Part shown: one piece after another, positions 53,474 through 64,000 of the stretch | How the letters are laid out: every line of letters begins with the position of its first letter | Position numbering within the stretch: the first letter of the stretch is position 1 | DNA from: Chryseobacterium gleum | GTDB lineage: Bacteria; Bacteroidota; Bacteroidia; Flavobacteriales_D; Crocinitomicaceae | DNA: 64,000 nucleotides | NCBI GenBank assembly: GCA_945882095.1 | Contig: CAMCWF010000001.1 | Coordinates: 62,001 to 126,000 of the forward strand | Direction: 5' to 3' | Program-made: the position numbers and the translations under genes | The notes under the pieces: model-generated | Told to the model about the DNA's origin: nothing | The model's input: only the letters and a program-made list of their open reading frames with translations | Databases searched by the model: none

Positions 53474-55057
53474 ATGATCCCGCTAACACGACAACAAAGG
53501 TATATTGCAAGTCTCCTCTCGGGAGTTTTGCTGGGTTTGTCATTCCCCTTTACAGGAAGCTTGACTCCATTGGTTTATATGGCATGGGTACCCTTGTTTA
53601 CCTTAGGCATTTCTCTGAAGTCTGAAGCTAAAAAAACTAGACATTTCTTCATTCACGCATTGATCAGTATGCTGGTTTTTAACATCTGGACGACTTGGTG
53701 GATTTGGAATTCAACCCATGCAGGTGCAATCATGGCTTTTGTGAGCAATGGCTTATTGATGTCAGGGGCTTTAACCCTTGCCTATCGCATCACAAGGAAA
53801 AAAGGAAACCTTCATTATTTAATTTTTACCAGTTTGCTCTGGTTGAGTTTTGAATATGCGCACTTAAATTGGGAGCTTTCATGGCCCTGGCTTACCATGG
53901 GAAATTTCTTTTCCATACGTCCAACATGGGTTCAATGGTATGAGTATACTGGAATCTTAGGTGGAAGTCTCTGGGTGATGTGTATCAATGTGCTCCTGAC
54001 CTTAATGGTTTGTCTACCCGCAAAAAGAAACCTTTTGGTTTACGTTACCCTAGGGTTCATGGCCATACCCCTTTTTTGCTCAATACTGTTACTTCAGAAC
54101 TTGCAAAATCGCACCCAACATGCATTCAAGCAAAACCTAAGGATCATTCAACCTAACATTGACCCTTACAAAGATAAGTTTGGGGGAATGTCCGCCGAGG
54201 CACAATTGGAACGCATGATTGAGATGGCCAGCGGCGCGCCGAACGACTCTTTGCTGATCCTATGTCCTGAAACCGCCATCCAAGAGTATTTTGTGGAGAA
54301 TCAATTTAAAAACACGAAATCCTACAAGCTCCTAAAGGAAAACCTTATCGAAAAAAAGCATTGTAAAATTCTCATTGGCGCTTCAACCTTCAAAATTTTC
54401 GATAAAAAATACTCTTCTGCGAGCCGAGAAATTCCCAATGAAGGGTTTTATGAATCCTATAACTCGTCTCTCTATTTCTCTGAGAAAAAGATAAATTTTG
54501 TCCATAAATCGAAATTGGTACTTGGCGTTGAAAAGGTACCTTTTATCAGTCTTTTGCCCTTTTTAGAGAAATATGCCATTGAGCTTGAAGGAGGCTCGGG
54601 CTCTTTAGGGACTGAACGCTACCCTAAAATGGTCCACGATGGAAGGTTAAAACTTGCCCCCATCGTTTGCTACGAGTCGATTTATGGAGAATTTATTGGG
54701 AGACAAGTGAAACAAGGTGCAAACCTGCTGTGCGTAATCACGAACGATGGATGGTGGGGCAACACACCTGGGTACAAACAACACAATTCCTTTTCTGCAT
54801 TGCGAGCCATTGAAAACAGAAAGTACCTGGTGAGGTCAGGAAACACAGGGATAAGTTCCGTTTTTAATCCCAATGGCAATTGTCTAACAGCAACTAAATT
54901 CGACACACAAGATTACATTGACATGAAAATCCCTTTGTTGGAAGGATTAACATTCTATACCCGTCAGGGTGATTTTTTAGGAAAAGCGGCCTTGCTCGCT
55001 TCAGGGATTTTACTTATGTTTTACTTCTTTAAACGAAAAAAGCCCAACCGAAGTTGA
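53474..55057 (+). CDS. lnt: Apolipoprotein N-acyltransferase
   Basis: Inner-membrane enzyme that adds the third acyl chain to lipoproteins, needed for their sorting. I use the ATG at 53474 (MIPLTRQQRYIASLL), 527 residues; the preceding reading starts in the rpmA terminator tail. The N-terminal half has several membrane helices, and a nitrilase-like domain follows. Its catalytic Glu is in CPETAIQEYF, the Lys in VHKSKLVLGVEKVPF and the Cys in APIVCYESIYGEF. At least four lipoproteins in this window (the OmpA-like protein, GldD, LptE and others) are likely substrates. Confidence 0.95.
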   Translation: MIPLTRQQRYIASLLSGVLLGLSFPFTGSLTPLVYMAWVPLFTLGISLKSEAKKTRHFFIHALISMLVFNIWTTWWIWNSTHAGAIMAFVSNGLLMSGALTLAYRITRKKGNLHYLIFTSLLWLSFEYAHLNWELSWPWLTMGNFFSIRPTWVQWYEYTGILGGSLWVMCINVLLTLMVCLPAKRNLLVYVTLGFMAIPLFCSILLLQNLQNRTQHAFKQNLRIIQPNIDPYKDKFGGMSAEAQLERMIEMASGAPNDSLLILCPETAIQEYFVENQFKNTKSYKLLKENLIEKKHCKILIGASTFKIFDKKYSSASREIPNEGFYESYNSSLYFSEKKINFVHKSKLVLGVEKVPFISLLPFLEKYAIELEGGSGSLGTERYPKMVHDGRLKLAPIVCYESIYGEFIGRQVKQGANLLCVITNDGWWGNTPGYKQHNSFSALRAIENRKYLVRSGNTGISSVFNPNGNCLTATKFDTQDYIDMKIPLLEGLTFYTRQGDFLGKAALLASGILLMFYFFKRKKPNRS

Positions 55058-55063
55058 GCTTTT
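55038..55063. terminator. Bidirectional terminator between lnt and the T9SS cargo gene
   Basis: On the minus strand AAAAGC-TC-AAC TTCG GTT-GG-GCTTTT, with a C(TTCG)G loop and one 2x2 internal loop, is followed by six T, so it mainly stops the minus-strand gene. The plus-strand tail is weaker. It overlaps the last codons of lnt. Confidence 0.8.
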
Positions 55064-55081
55064 CAATGGGTTGAAGGTGAA

Positions 55082-55831
55082 TTAGTTTTTCATCAATTTT
55101 CCTGAAGTAATGTTGTCTCCAGATTTAATTTGATAAAAATATGTCCCTGCATTTAAATTCGCAGTTGAAATCTCGATGTTGTTTACGCTTTCGGTAACAA
55201 CGTTTTGATTCAATACTTCTTTACCAGAAAGGTCAAACAATGAAATGGTAGCTTCGTTAGAAACAGATTCAAAACCAAAAACAACGAAGTCAGAAGCTGG
55301 ATTCGGCGTAACCATGACATTTGAAATCTCAACGTCGTTCAATCCTGCATTGCAAGATGCGGTACATTTATCCCAACAAAAAGCATAGGTTGTTGCTGTA
55401 TTAGGAATCGCTGCCAATACTCTTGTAACCAATGGTGTTCCCTGAACTGTCGTAGTAGCTCCACATTGTCCTGAAATTAGTGTACTTGAAGCCGCTGTAC
55501 CTTCTTGGCTTCCGAAGTTACCATTCACAAACAAATAGTTTAAAGATTGTCCAATGGATGCTTGTGGAAAAGTAACCGCCAATTGCCAGATGTTATTCGG
55601 CAAACTTGTCATTGCACCACTTGGGATAGAAGGAGAAAAATCAGCCATTGGCGCTCCACCCGCTGTGGCATTTCTGGAAGAAAAATTTCCAGTTAAACGA
55701 ATCCCCGTTGCATCGATAACTCCGCCTCCAGCGATAAAGTTTGTTACGTCAACACGAAAGGTTACCGTTACTTGTGCAAAAGATGCAGAAGCAATAAAAA
55801 GAGCTAAAACTGAAGTAAAAATTTTTTTCAT
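55082..55831 (-). CDS. Secreted protein with a T9SS sorting domain (249 residues)
   Basis: A signal peptide (MKKIFTSVLALFIASASFAQ) is followed by about 145 residues of beta-rich sequence that starts VTVTFRVDVTNFIAGGG. Four Cys in the middle (SGQCGATT, AFCWDKCTASCNAG) may form disulfides. A C-terminal sorting domain follows (VMVTPNPASDFVVFGF, LFDLSGKEVLNQN, LNAGTYFYQIKSGDN). The first domain resembles the short beta-sandwich seen near starch-binding-like modules, but I cannot name it. It shares the sorting domain type with the tandem pair at 29839-33475 but not their N-terminal domains. Confidence 0.85.
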   Translation of the reverse strand: MKKIFTSVLALFIASASFAQVTVTFRVDVTNFIAGGGVIDATGIRLTGNFSSRNATAGGAPMADFSPSIPSGAMTSLPNNIWQLAVTFPQASIGQSLNYLFVNGNFGSQEGTAASSTLISGQCGATTTVQGTPLVTRVLAAIPNTATTYAFCWDKCTASCNAGLNDVEISNVMVTPNPASDFVVFGFESVSNEATISLFDLSGKEVLNQNVVTESVNNIEISTANLNAGTYFYQIKSGDNITSGKLMKN

Positions 55832-55891
55832 AGTTAAATATTTAGGTGTTAATGACCTTAAATATACGACAATTGGCTAAACGTTGAATAC

Positions 55892-56722
55892 CTATGCCTT
55901 TTTTTTAGGGGTTAACTCCAATTTACCAACAAACAAACTTTGAGGCCATTCTGCCCTGTTTATTAAAGCATCACCCGTGAAAAGCCCAAAGTAGGACGAT
56001 CCGCTGCCTGAGAGTGCGGCATAGAATGCGCCGGCATCTTTCAATCGTGAAATCCCATCGGCAATTTCAGGGTATTGCAAGGCCAGTCCGGGTTCAAAAT
56101 CATTTGGAAGGCACGCTTGCCAATCTTGACGGGGCAAATGAATTCTTTTTCCAAGCGCATCTTTGGGTACCTCGGGTATTACGTTCGCATACGCCTCCTT
56201 TGTACTGATGTGTAGGTCAGGATGGATGAGAACGATGTATAAATTGTCTAAATCCAATGAAATTGGTTGCAATATTTCCCCTCGACCTGTGGCGAGACAG
56301 GGTTGGTTTTGGATAAAAAAAGCACAATCACTGCCAATTTCTGCAGCCATATCCATGAGGTCTTGTTTTGACAATCCTACTTCAAACATTTCATTGAGTC
56401 CAAGTAAGGTGAAAGCAGCATCGGAAGAACCGCCCCCTAAACCCGCACCAATGGGGATTTGTTTGCGGAGGTGAATCCGAACCGGCGGAATCGGCTGTTT
56501 TCGACAAAAAGATTGATAAGCCATTTCACACAACCCGGGCTTACCGTCCATCGGCAAAGGAATGCCAGAATAAATCATTTCAAATTCATTAGATTCTGTA
56601 AGCTCCAAAACATCAAAAACCGGGATGGGTATCATTACCGTTTCTATGTTGTGATAACCGTCATTTCGCTTTTCAAGGATGTTCAGTCCAAGATTTATTT
56701 TTGCATTTGGATAAAGGATCAT
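55892..56722 (-). CDS. ispE: 4-diphosphocytidyl-2-C-methyl-D-erythritol kinase
   Basis: GHMP kinase of the non-mevalonate isoprenoid pathway. The 276 residues start MILYPNAKINLGLNILEKR and have the ATP loop PIGAGLGGGSSDAAFTLLG, with the last motif ALSGSGSSYFGLF. It shows that isoprenoids, such as those used by the polyprenyl synthase in this window, are made by the MEP route. The ATG is only 4 nt from a -7 box on the minus strand. Confidence 0.95.
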   Translation of the reverse strand: MILYPNAKINLGLNILEKRNDGYHNIETVMIPIPVFDVLELTESNEFEMIYSGIPLPMDGKPGLCEMAYQSFCRKQPIPPVRIHLRKQIPIGAGLGGGSSDAAFTLLGLNEMFEVGLSKQDLMDMAAEIGSDCAFFIQNQPCLATGRGEILQPISLDLDNLYIVLIHPDLHISTKEAYANVIPEVPKDALGKRIHLPRQDWQACLPNDFEPGLALQYPEIADGISRLKDAGAFYAALSGSGSSYFGLFTGDALINRAEWPQSLFVGKLELTPKKKA

Positions 56723-56726
56723 GTGA

Positions 56727-56734
56727 CAAAATTA
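56727..56734 (-). promoter_or_regulatory. Putative -7 box of ispE, likely leaderless
   Basis: The minus strand reads TAATTTTG, ending 4 nt before the ispE ATG. No TTG with normal spacing was found, so confidence is moderate. Confidence 0.4.
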
Positions 56735-56754
56735 CAAGAACCCATCAAAATTTT

Positions 56755-56762
56755 TACTTTTG
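56755..56762 (+). promoter_or_regulatory. Putative -7 box of accA
   Basis: TACTTTTG lies 18 nt before the accA ATG at 56781, within the 58-bp divergent spacer with ispE. No well-placed TTG. Confidence 0.45.
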
Positions 56763-56780
56763 TTTAAAGAACGACATAAA

Positions 56781-57734
56781 ATGCATACATTTTTAGACTT
56801 TGAGCTGCCCTTGAAAGAACTAGAGGAGCAGATTAACCAAACCCAAGAAATCGGCAACAACACGCAGGTTGACATGCGTGACAAGGTATTGGAATTGAAA
56901 AAGAAATATGAGGAAACTTCCACAGAAATTTTCAAGAACCTCACGCCGTGGCAACGTGTTCAACTTTCCCGCCATCCGGATCGACCATATTCTTTGGCTT
57001 ACATCTCTGCAGTTACTGGAGGTGATTTTCTCGAATTGCATGGAGACAGAGGCGTAAAGGATGACAAGGCGATGGTTGGTGGTTTTGGAAGCATTGATGG
57101 ACGAACCGTAATGTTCATAGGTCAACAAAAAGGCATAAACACCAAAATGCGTCAGTTTCGGAATTTTGGAATGCCCAATCCTGAAGGATACCGAAAAGCG
57201 CTGCGTTTGATGAAAATGGCAGAGAAATTTAACAAACCCATTGTTACTTTTATAGATACCCCAGGCGCATATCCCGGGTTGGAAGCTGAAGAACGTGGAC
57301 AAGGAGAGGCCATTGCGAGAAACATTTATGAAATGATGCGACTAAAAGTCCCTGTGATCTGCATCGTTATTGGCGAAGGAGCTTCAGGAGGTGCGTTGGG
57401 CATTGGCGTTGGAGACAAGGTCGTAATGCTCGAAAACACTTGGTACTCGGTGATTTCACCTGAATCTTGCTCATCCATCCTTTGGAGGTCTTGGGAACAC
57501 AAGGAACAGGCTGCCAGCGCATTGAAACTTACTTCAACCGACATGAAATCCTTTGGTTTGGTGGACGATGTAATTACAGAACCGATCAACGGAGCACACC
57601 GTTCGCATCAAGAAATATTTGCTACCGTAAAAACCAAAATTCTAGGCTATCTGGAAGAATTGGACGCCCTTGAACCTGATCAAAGAATAAACCTTCGAAT
57701 CGAAAAATTTGGAAAAATGGGGGTTTGGAAATAA
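56781..57734 (+). CDS. accA: Acetyl-CoA carboxylase carboxyltransferase subunit alpha
   Basis: Carboxyl-transfer subunit of acetyl-CoA carboxylase, first step of fatty acid synthesis. I use the ATG at 56781 ([18 protein letters not shown]), 317 residues. Characteristic stretches are [56 protein letters not shown] and [20 protein letters not shown]. It keeps the usual N-terminal coiled coil. recG starts 12 bases downstream and is probably cotranscribed. Confidence 0.97.
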   Translation: MHTFLDFELPLKELEEQINQTQEIGNNTQVDMRDKVLELKKKYEETSTEIFKNLTPWQRVQLSRHPDRPYSLAYISAVTGGDFLELHGDRGVKDDKAMVGGFGSIDGRTVMFIGQQKGINTKMRQFRNFGMPNPEGYRKALRLMKMAEKFNKPIVTFIDTPGAYPGLEAEERGQGEAIARNIYEMMRLKVPVICIVIGEGASGGALGIGVGDKVVMLENTWYSVISPESCSSILWRSWEHKEQAASALKLTSTDMKSFGLVDDVITEPINGAHRSHQEIFATVKTKILGYLEELDALEPDQRINLRIEKFGKMGVWK

Positions 57735-57746
57735 CCCATGCGATAA

Positions 57747-59843
57747 ATGTCCGATTCGCTCTATACCCCAATTGCTTACCTCAAAGGGATTGGTCCGCTG
57801 AAGGCTGAACTCTTATCCAAGGAGCTCGGAATTTCTTTATTTATCGACTTACTCTATCATTTTCCGTTTCGGTATGTCGATCGATCGAAAATTCACCAAT
57901 GTGCACAAGTTCACCTCGTAGATGGTTACGTACAATGCATTGGCTACATAGATGCCATTCAAGAGATTGGAAACGCAAGACACAAACGTTTACAGTGCAG
58001 GTTTAGCGATGAAAGCGGGAGCATACAATTGATGTGGTTTCAAGGATGGCGATGGATTAAACCCACGTTGGTAATCGGGAAAAAATACCAGATTTTTGGA
58101 AAAGCAAAATCCATTGGAAACCATTGGACCATTGCGCACCCAGAGATATCCCCCCTTGAGGATTCCATTACAAAGGGTTTTCAGCCCATTTATGGAAGCT
58201 CCGAAAAACTGAATTCAAAAGGACTTCATTCCCGAGGCATCGAAAAAGCCATACGTACCTTGTTCGAACAAACCGATCTTACCAGGCAAGCGGACTTTCT
58301 ACCCGAATACCTATTGGAAAAACACAAAATGCCCTCGTTGGCAATCGCTTGTAAAAACATCCATTTCCCAGAAACTGAAATTGATTTCCAACGTGCACAG
58401 TTTCGATTCAAGTTTGAAGAGTTGTTTCTCATGCAATTTGAAATGATCCTCCGAAAAGGCATTCGAAAACGGACTGAAAAAGGATTTTTGTTTCCCGAAT
58501 CAGGCGAAATACTAAAGACTTTTTACAATGATTACCTGCCTTTTGATTTAACGAACGCACAAAAAAGAGTCATCCGCGAAATACGGAAGGACTTTCTAAC
58601 GGAACGCCATATGAACCGTCTACTTCAAGGGGATGTTGGGTCGGGTAAAACGTTGGTCGCCTTGATTTCAATGCTCATTGCAAATGGAAATGATTATCAG
58701 GCGGCTTTGCTTGCGCCTACAGAAATTTTAGCCCATCAACATGCAGAAACCCTGCGCGAATTGCTTCAAGATTTACCGGTCCGAGTGGAATTGTTAACTG
58801 GTTCTACGAAGAAGTCCCAACGAACGCCGATGTTTAAGGACCTTGCCGATGGTAACATCCAAATCCTGGTAGGCACACACGCGTTGCTAGAGGATCCCGT
58901 CGTCTTCAAAAACCTCGGACTTGTAGTAATTGATGAACAACACCGATTCGGGGTCGCACAACGTGCTAAAATGCGTAAAAAAAACACCTTGGCACCCCAT
59001 GTTTTGGTTATGACCGCAACCCCTATTCCAAGAACCCTTGCAATGACCTTTTATGGAGATTTAGAGATTTCTGTAATAGACGAGCTTCCACCCGGAAGAA
59101 AACCCATCCAAACCCTTCATCGATTTGATTCACATCGTTCGGAGTTGTTTGGTTTCATGCGCAAAGAAATCGAAAAGGGCCGACAGATTTACATTGTTTA
59201 CCCTTTAATTGACGACAGCGAGACCTTGGACTTTAAGAGTTTGTCAGACGGATTCGAAGCCATCTCAAGGGCTTTTCCCTTGCCGACCTACCAAGTAAGC
59301 ATCGTTCATGGCAAATTAAAACCAGAGGTCAAGGCCTATGAAATGAAACGATTTATCGATGGGATCACAAACATCATGGTGGCGACGACAGTGATAGAGG
59401 TTGGGGTGAATGTTCCCAATGCCACGGTGATGGTAATTGAGAGCGCGCAAAGGTTTGGTTTATCGCAACTTCATCAACTTAGGGGACGTGTGGGTAGAGG
59501 GGGTGAAAAATCCCATTGCATTTTAATGACGCCGCACGCACTTTCGAAAGAAGCAAAAAAACGAATGGAAACCATGGTTGAAACCACAGATGGATTTAAG
59601 ATTGCAGAAGTTGATTTGGCATTGCGCGGTCCGGGTGATTTATTAGGAACACAACAAAGCGGCGCGTTAAATTTCAAAATGGCGGATCTATCCAAAGACC
59701 AATCCATCGTCATTTTAGCCAGAGATGAAGCAGAAGCGATTTACAATGAGGACCCACGGTTAGAAAACCCAAAATACCTTTCCTTGCGTAAAAAAATGGT
59801 TGAATTGTTAAAGAACAAACCTGAATGGGATAAAATTGCATAA
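57747..59843 (+). CDS. recG: ATP-dependent DNA helicase RecG
   Basis: Branch-migration helicase that rescues stalled forks. The 698 residues have an N-terminal wedge/OB domain (GIGPLKAELLSKELGI early, then RHKRLQCRFSDESGSIQLMW). The helicase motifs are QGDVGSGKTLVALIS (Walker A), VVIDEQHRFGVAQRAKM (DEQH box), VMTATPIPRTLAMTFYGDLE and the motif VI stretch QLRGRVGRGGEKSHCI. The TRG-type C-terminus is present. It ends at the shared terminator with rpoC. Confidence 0.97.
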   Translation: MSDSLYTPIAYLKGIGPLKAELLSKELGISLFIDLLYHFPFRYVDRSKIHQCAQVHLVDGYVQCIGYIDAIQEIGNARHKRLQCRFSDESGSIQLMWFQGWRWIKPTLVIGKKYQIFGKAKSIGNHWTIAHPEISPLEDSITKGFQPIYGSSEKLNSKGLHSRGIEKAIRTLFEQTDLTRQADFLPEYLLEKHKMPSLAIACKNIHFPETEIDFQRAQFRFKFEELFLMQFEMILRKGIRKRTEKGFLFPESGEILKTFYNDYLPFDLTNAQKRVIREIRKDFLTERHMNRLLQGDVGSGKTLVALISMLIANGNDYQAALLAPTEILAHQHAETLRELLQDLPVRVELLTGSTKKSQRTPMFKDLADGNIQILVGTHALLEDPVVFKNLGLVVIDEQHRFGVAQRAKMRKKNTLAPHVLVMTATPIPRTLAMTFYGDLEISVIDELPPGRKPIQTLHRFDSHRSELFGFMRKEIEKGRQIYIVYPLIDDSETLDFKSLSDGFEAISRAFPLPTYQVSIVHGKLKPEVKAYEMKRFIDGITNIMVATTVIEVGVNVPNATVMVIESAQRFGLSQLHQLRGRVGRGGEKSHCILMTPHALSKEAKKRMETMVETTDGFKIAEVDLALRGPGDLLGTQQSGALNFKMADLSKDQSIVILARDEAEAIYNEDPRLENPKYLSLRKKMVELLKNKPEWDKIA

Positions 59844-59870
59844 AAAAATCCCGCAGCAACTGCGGGATTT
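59842..59870. terminator. Terminator between recG and rpoC, strongest for rpoC
   Basis: AAATCCCGCA GCAAC TGCGGGATTT is a perfect 10-bp stem. On the minus strand it is followed by seven T (from A42-A48 of the 59800s), giving a good rpoC terminator; on the plus strand the tail is short. Confidence 0.85.
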
Positions 59871-59892
59871 AAATTAGAATTTGGTCTTTAGG

Positions 59893-62800
59893 TTACGCTT
59901 CGTTCTCTTCAACAAGTTTGTCATACACCTCTTTCGAGCCAACAATCATGTTTTGGAAATGACGAACGCCTGTTCCAGCCGGAATTAGGTGTCCTACGAT
60001 TACATTTTCTTTCAATCCCAATAAGTGATCTTCTTTTCCAGAAATGGCAGCCTCGTTTAATACTTTGGTTGTTTCTTGGAAAGATGCTGCAGAGATAAAT
60101 GATTGTGTTTGTAGGGACGCTCTGGTAATACCTTGAAGCAAAGGCGTTGAGGTAGCAGGAACGGCTTCCCTTCCTTCGATCAATTTTTTATCTTCACGTT
60201 TCAACCTAGAGTTTTCATCACGTAATTTACGTACAGAAATCATTTGTCCTTTTTCAACTTCGGTAGAGTCGCCTGCATCACGCACCAACATCAATCCGTA
60301 CAATTTATCATTTGCTTCCATAATGTCCGCTTTGTGCACAGATTGACCTTCCAAGAACCTTGTGTCCCCTGAGTCAATGATTTCTGCTTTAAGCATCATT
60401 TGGCGTACAATAACCTCGAAATGTTTATCATTAATTTTCACACCTTGCAAACGGTATACCTCTTGAATTTCATTCACGATGTACTCCTGTACTTTGGTCG
60501 GTCCTTCAATGTTAAGGATGTCATTTGGTGTAATGGCCCCATCGGATAAAGGTTGACCTGCCCGAACGAAGTCATTTTGTTGTACCAAGATGTGTTTAGA
60601 AAGTGGAACAAGGTATTTACGAACCTCTCCTAGTTTAGAAGTAATAAGTATTTCTCTGTTTCCACGTTTGATGTTACCATATGTTGCTGTTCCATCAATT
60701 TCAGAAACTACCGCTGGATTAGATGGATTTCTTGCTTCAAAAAGCTCAGTAACCCTAGGAAGTCCACCGGTGATGTCACCCGTTTTACCTGCCAATCTTG
60801 GGATTTTAACCAAGGTAACCCCTGCATCTACCACATCACCTTCATTAACAGAAATGTGTGCATTTACAGGAAGTGAATATTCCCTAAGAATTTCTTTGGT
60901 TTTAGCATCTATGATATGAATCGCGGGACTTCTTTTCTTGTCTCTTGTTTCAATCGTTACTTTTTCGGTAAATCCTGTTTGCTCATCCATCTCCTCACGG
61001 AAGGTAATGCCTTCAATGATGTTATCGAAAACAACTTTCCCTTTCACCTCAGTGATGATTAGGGCATTGTATGGATCCCACTTACAGATTACATCGCCTT
61101 TCTTGATTTTAGTATTGGTAACTACCATTAAATCAGAACCGTAAGGAATGTTTGCATTCATTACAATGATTCCGGTTTTTTCATCGATGATTCTCAATTC
61201 TGCGGAACGTCCCACTACAATAACTTTAGGAGATCCATCCGGATTTTTCTTTTCAATGGTTCGCAATTCTTCAATTTCCAATCTTCCAGAAGCTTTTGCT
61301 TTGATGTCAGAAATGTCTGCAATGTTTGATGCGGTACCCCCAACGTGGAAGGTACGAAGGGTAAGCTGTGTTCCTGGTTCTCCAATGGATTGTGCGGCAA
61401 TTACACCTACAGCATCTCCAATTTGAGCCACCCTATGGGTAGCAAGGTTTCTTCCATAACATTTAGAACAAACGCCTTTGCGCATTTCACACGTAAGTAC
61501 AGAACGAATTTCTACTTCTTCAATTCCTGCTTTTTCAATTGATTTCGCAATGTCTTCAGAAATTAAATCGCCACTGTAGGCAAGTAACTGATCAGATTCA
61601 GGGAAATAAATGTCATGAACAGAAGTTCTTCCAAGGATTCTGTCGTACAAAGGTTCTACGATCTCATCGTTTTTCTTCAATGAAGTTGCAACGATACCTC
61701 TTAGGGTACCACAGTCTTCTGAATTGATGACAACATCTTGTGCTACATCCACCAATCGACGTGTTAGGTAACCTGCATCCGCTGTTTTCAAGGCGGTATC
61801 GGCTAATCCTTTACGTGCACCGTGGGTAGAGATAAAATACTCCAAGATGGAAAGTCCTTCTTTAAAGTTTGCAAGGATCGGATTTTCAATGATTTCTTGA
61901 ACCGAAGCTCCTGATTTTTGTGGTTTTGCCATCAAACCCCTCATTCCTGAGAGCTGGCGAATTTGTTCTTTTGAACCCCTTGCACCAGAATCAAACATCA
62001 TGTAGATAGAATTAAACCCTTGACGGTCAGATTTTAACTGTTCCATTAAGGTATGTGTCAACCTTGAATTGGTATGTGTCCAGATGTCAATGATTTGATT
62101 GTAACGCTCATTGTTGGTGATCAATCCCATGTTATAATTAGCCATTACTTCTTTTACATCGGTAGAGGCTTTAGAAACCAAGGCTTCTTTTTCTTTCGGG
62201 ATGATAATGTCATCAAGGTTAAACGATAACCCTCCTTTGAACGCCATGTCATATCCTAGGGATTTGATATCGTCAAGGAATTGTGCCGTTCTGGAAGTTC
62301 CTGAAATTTTCAATACTTCCCCGATGATGTCACGCAACGCTTTTTTGGTTAATACATCATTGATAAAACCAACTTCTCTAGGCACTTTTTCATTGAAAAG
62401 TACACGACCACAGGTGGTTTCAATCAATTTAAGTACAGGAACCCCTTGTTCATCAAGATCATAGGATTTCACTTTGATTCTTGCGTGAAGGTCTAGTTTT
62501 CGTTCGTTTAAGGCAATGATTACTTCTTTTGGAGAATAGAAAATACCATCTTGTCCTTTCACTACATCATCCTCAGTAGATAGCTTTCCTTTGGTCATGT
62601 AATACAGACCCAAAACCATATCCTGGGAAGGAACGGCAATCGGAGCACCATTGGCAGGGTTAAGGATATTGTGCGATGCAAGCATCAACATTTGAGCCTC
62701 AAGGATGGCTGCATTTCCAAGGGGTAAGTGAACCGCCATTTGGTCACCGTCAAAGTCGGCGTTGAATGCGGTTGTTACCAAAGGATGTAAACGAATGGCT

Positions 62801-64000
62801 TTTCCTTCAATCAATTTCGGTTGAAAAGCTTGGATTCCCAAACGGTGAAGTGTTGGTGCACGGTTTAGCAATACAGGGTGACCTTTTAATACATTTTCAA
62901 GGATGTCCCAAACCACTGGTTCTTTTCGGTCTACAATTTTCTTTGCAGATTTCACTGTTTTCACGATGCCACGTTCAATCATTTTACGAATGATAAACGG
63001 TTTGTAAAGTTCCGCAGCCATATTTTTGGGAAGCCCACATTCGTGAAGTTTCAAATCAGGACCAACGACAATTACAGAACGGGCTGAATAATCCACCCTT
63101 TTACCGAGTAGGTTTTGACGGAACCTACCTTGTTTTCCTTTCAATGAATCAGAAAGTGACTTAAGGGCACGATTGGATTCTGTTTTAACCGCGCTGGATT
63201 TTCTTGAATTGTCAAAAAGTGAATCTACCGATTCTTGAAGCATCCTTTTTTCGTTTCTTAAGATCACTTCAGGCGCTTTGATCTCGATCAATCTTTTAAG
63301 TCGATTGTTACGAATGATTACACGTCGGTAGAGGTCATTCAAATCCGAAGTTGCAAATCGTCCACCATCAAGGGGAACCAAAGGACGCAATTCAGGTGGA
63401 ATCACAGGTACCACTTTCACAATCATCCATTCAGGACGGTTGTCAATTCTTTTTTGAGAATCACGCATTGCTTCCACAACTTGAAGTCTTTTGAGGGCTT
63501 CATTTTTACGTTGTACGGAGGTTTCATCTTCCGCAGAAGCGCGCAATTGGTGAGACATAGATTCAAGATCCATGCTCTTAAGCAAATCATATAATGCTTC
63601 AGCGCCCATTTTGGCAATGAATTTATTGGGATCTGTATCGTCTAAGAAATGGTTGTCTTTCAAAGCAGGATTCTCAATAATATCGAGGTATTCTTCTTCC
63701 GTCAAGAAGTCAAATTTCTTAAGCGCAAGTCCTTCCATTTCGGTAGTCATACCGGCTTGGATCACCACATAACGCTCATAATAGATGATTTGATCTAACT
63801 TTTTGGTAGGCATCCCAAGGAGGTAACCAATTTTGTTTGGAAGCGAGCGGAAATACCAAATATGAGCCACAGGAACAACCAAGGAAATATGTCCTGTTCG
63901 TTCTCTTCGCACTTTTTTCTCGGTAACTTCTACCCCACAACGGTCACAAACGATTCCTTTGTATCGAATGCGTTTGTATTTACCACAGTGGCATTCATAA
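59893..64000 (-). CDS. rpoC: DNA-directed RNA polymerase subunit beta' (partial, 5' end off the right edge)
   Basis: Largest RNA polymerase subunit. The frame stays open to the right edge, so the true start lies beyond position 64000; 1369 codons are seen here, missing perhaps the first 65-70. The edge carries the zinc ribbon as YECHCGKYK and [11 protein letters not shown]. The catalytic magnesium loop is NADFDGDQM, the rudder/bridge regions follow, and a second zinc site is [16 protein letters not shown]. The C-terminal residues end [15 protein letters not shown]. The first in-frame start codon inside the window (GTG at 63912) is internal to the zinc-ribbon domain and is not the real start. 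rpoB presumably lies upstream. Confidence 0.97.
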   Translation of the reverse strand, partial: YECHCGKYKRIRYKGIVCDRCGVEVTEKKVRRERTGHISLVVPVAHIWYFRSLPNKIGYLLGMPTKKLDQIIYYERYVVIQAGMTTEMEGLALKKFDFLTEEEYLDIIENPALKDNHFLDDTDPNKFIAKMGAEALYDLLKSMDLESMSHQLRASAEDETSVQRKNEALKRLQVVEAMRDSQKRIDNRPEWMIVKVVPVIPPELRPLVPLDGGRFATSDLNDLYRRVIIRNNRLKRLIEIKAPEVILRNEKRMLQESVDSLFDNSRKSSAVKTESNRALKSLSDSLKGKQGRFRQNLLGKRVDYSARSVIVVGPDLKLHECGLPKNMAAELYKPFIIRKMIERGIVKTVKSAKKIVDRKEPVVWDILENVLKGHPVLLNRAPTLHRLGIQAFQPKLIEGKAIRLHPLVTTAFNADFDGDQMAVHLPLGNAAILEAQMLMLASHNILNPANGAPIAVPSQDMVLGLYYMTKGKLSTEDDVVKGQDGIFYSPKEVIIALNERKLDLHARIKVKSYDLDEQGVPVLKLIETTCGRVLFNEKVPREVGFINDVLTKKALRDIIGEVLKISGTSRTAQFLDDIKSLGYDMAFKGGLSFNLDDIIIPKEKEALVSKASTDVKEVMANYNMGLITNNERYNQIIDIWTHTNSRLTHTLMEQLKSDRQGFNSIYMMFDSGARGSKEQIRQLSGMRGLMAKPQKSGASVQEIIENPILANFKEGLSILEYFISTHGARKGLADTALKTADAGYLTRRLVDVAQDVVINSEDCGTLRGIVATSLKKNDEIVEPLYDRILGRTSVHDIYFPESDQLLAYSGDLISEDIAKSIEKAGIEEVEIRSVLTCEMRKGVCSKCYGRNLATHRVAQIGDAVGVIAAQSIGEPGTQLTLRTFHVGGTASNIADISDIKAKASGRLEIEELRTIEKKNPDGSPKVIVVGRSAELRIIDEKTGIIVMNANIPYGSDLMVVTNTKIKKGDVICKWDPYNALIITEVKGKVVFDNIIEGITFREEMDEQTGFTEKVTIETRDKKRSPAIHIIDAKTKEILREYSLPVNAHISVNEGDVVDAGVTLVKIPRLAGKTGDITGGLPRVTELFEARNPSNPAVVSEIDGTATYGNIKRGNREILITSKLGEVRKYLVPLSKHILVQQNDFVRAGQPLSDGAITPNDILNIEGPTKVQEYIVNEIQEVYRLQGVKINDKHFEVIVRQMMLKAEIIDSGDTRFLEGQSVHKADIMEANDKLYGLMLVRDAGDSTEVEKGQMISVRKLRDENSRLKREDKKLIEGREAVPATSTPLLQGITRASLQTQSFISAASFQETTKVLNEAAISGKEDHLLGLKENVIVGHLIPAGTGVRHFQNMIVGSKEVYDKLVEENEA

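Overview
The window is an ordinary, densely coded piece of a chromosome from a member of the Bacteroidota, most likely the Flavobacteriales. This rests on several things seen in the sequence: AT-rich DNA; promoter -7 boxes of the form TAnnTTTG with an upstream TTG; three secreted proteins with C-terminal type IX secretion (T9SS) sorting domains; gldE and gldD; a DUF1573 protein; a GLPGLI-family protein beside a TonB-type barrel; a fused ResB/CcsA cytochrome c biogenesis protein; and the Bacteroidota form of the division and cell-wall (dcw) cluster. I cannot fix the genus. No tRNA, rRNA, insertion sequence, prophage, CRISPR array or defence island was seen, and no gene-free gap exceeds about 200 bases.

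Layout. 1-745: pdhB (minus, runs off the left edge). 801-2703: clpP-clpX (minus). 2780-3697: orphan MurG-like glycosyltransferase. 3725-5434: OmpA/TPR lipoprotein. 5508-10597: topA-ssb-gldE-gldD-folK (minus). 10782-17352: miaB, sigma-54 activator, lptE, an EIPTE-repeat protein and secG, then groES-groEL behind a terminator. 17542-21376: ccsBA and a pseudouridine synthase, with a convergent DUF1573 gene. 21917-23523: ruvX-def-lipoprotein (minus). 23617-29755: lipoprotein, TonB-type barrel, GLPGLI protein, rfbA and a polyprenyl synthase (plus). 29839-33475: tandem paralogous T9SS cargo genes.

33522-51614 is an almost gapless minus-strand run. It reads mraZ, rsmH, ftsL, pbp(ftsI), murE, mraY, murD, an unknown 150-codon gene, ftsW, murG, murC, ftsQ, ftsA, ftsZ, yqeY, mtnB, mtnD, mtnC, and ends at a hairpin terminator. 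The MurE motif DNPR points to meso-diaminopimelate peptidoglycan. murF and ddl are not in the cluster. 51807-59843 (plus) holds a DMT transporter, rplU-rpmA, lnt, accA and recG, with a minus-strand T9SS cargo gene and ispE between lnt and accA. 59893-64000 is rpoC (minus, its start beyond the right edge).

I found no clearly new multi-gene system. The best candidates for a second look are: the unrecognised gene between murD and ftsW; two 10-bp-period GTGG repeat pairs around the divergent mraZ/transporter promoters that look like MraZ operators; promoters only 3-4 nt from the start codon, implying leaderless mRNAs; and methionine-salvage genes placed directly behind the dcw cluster.
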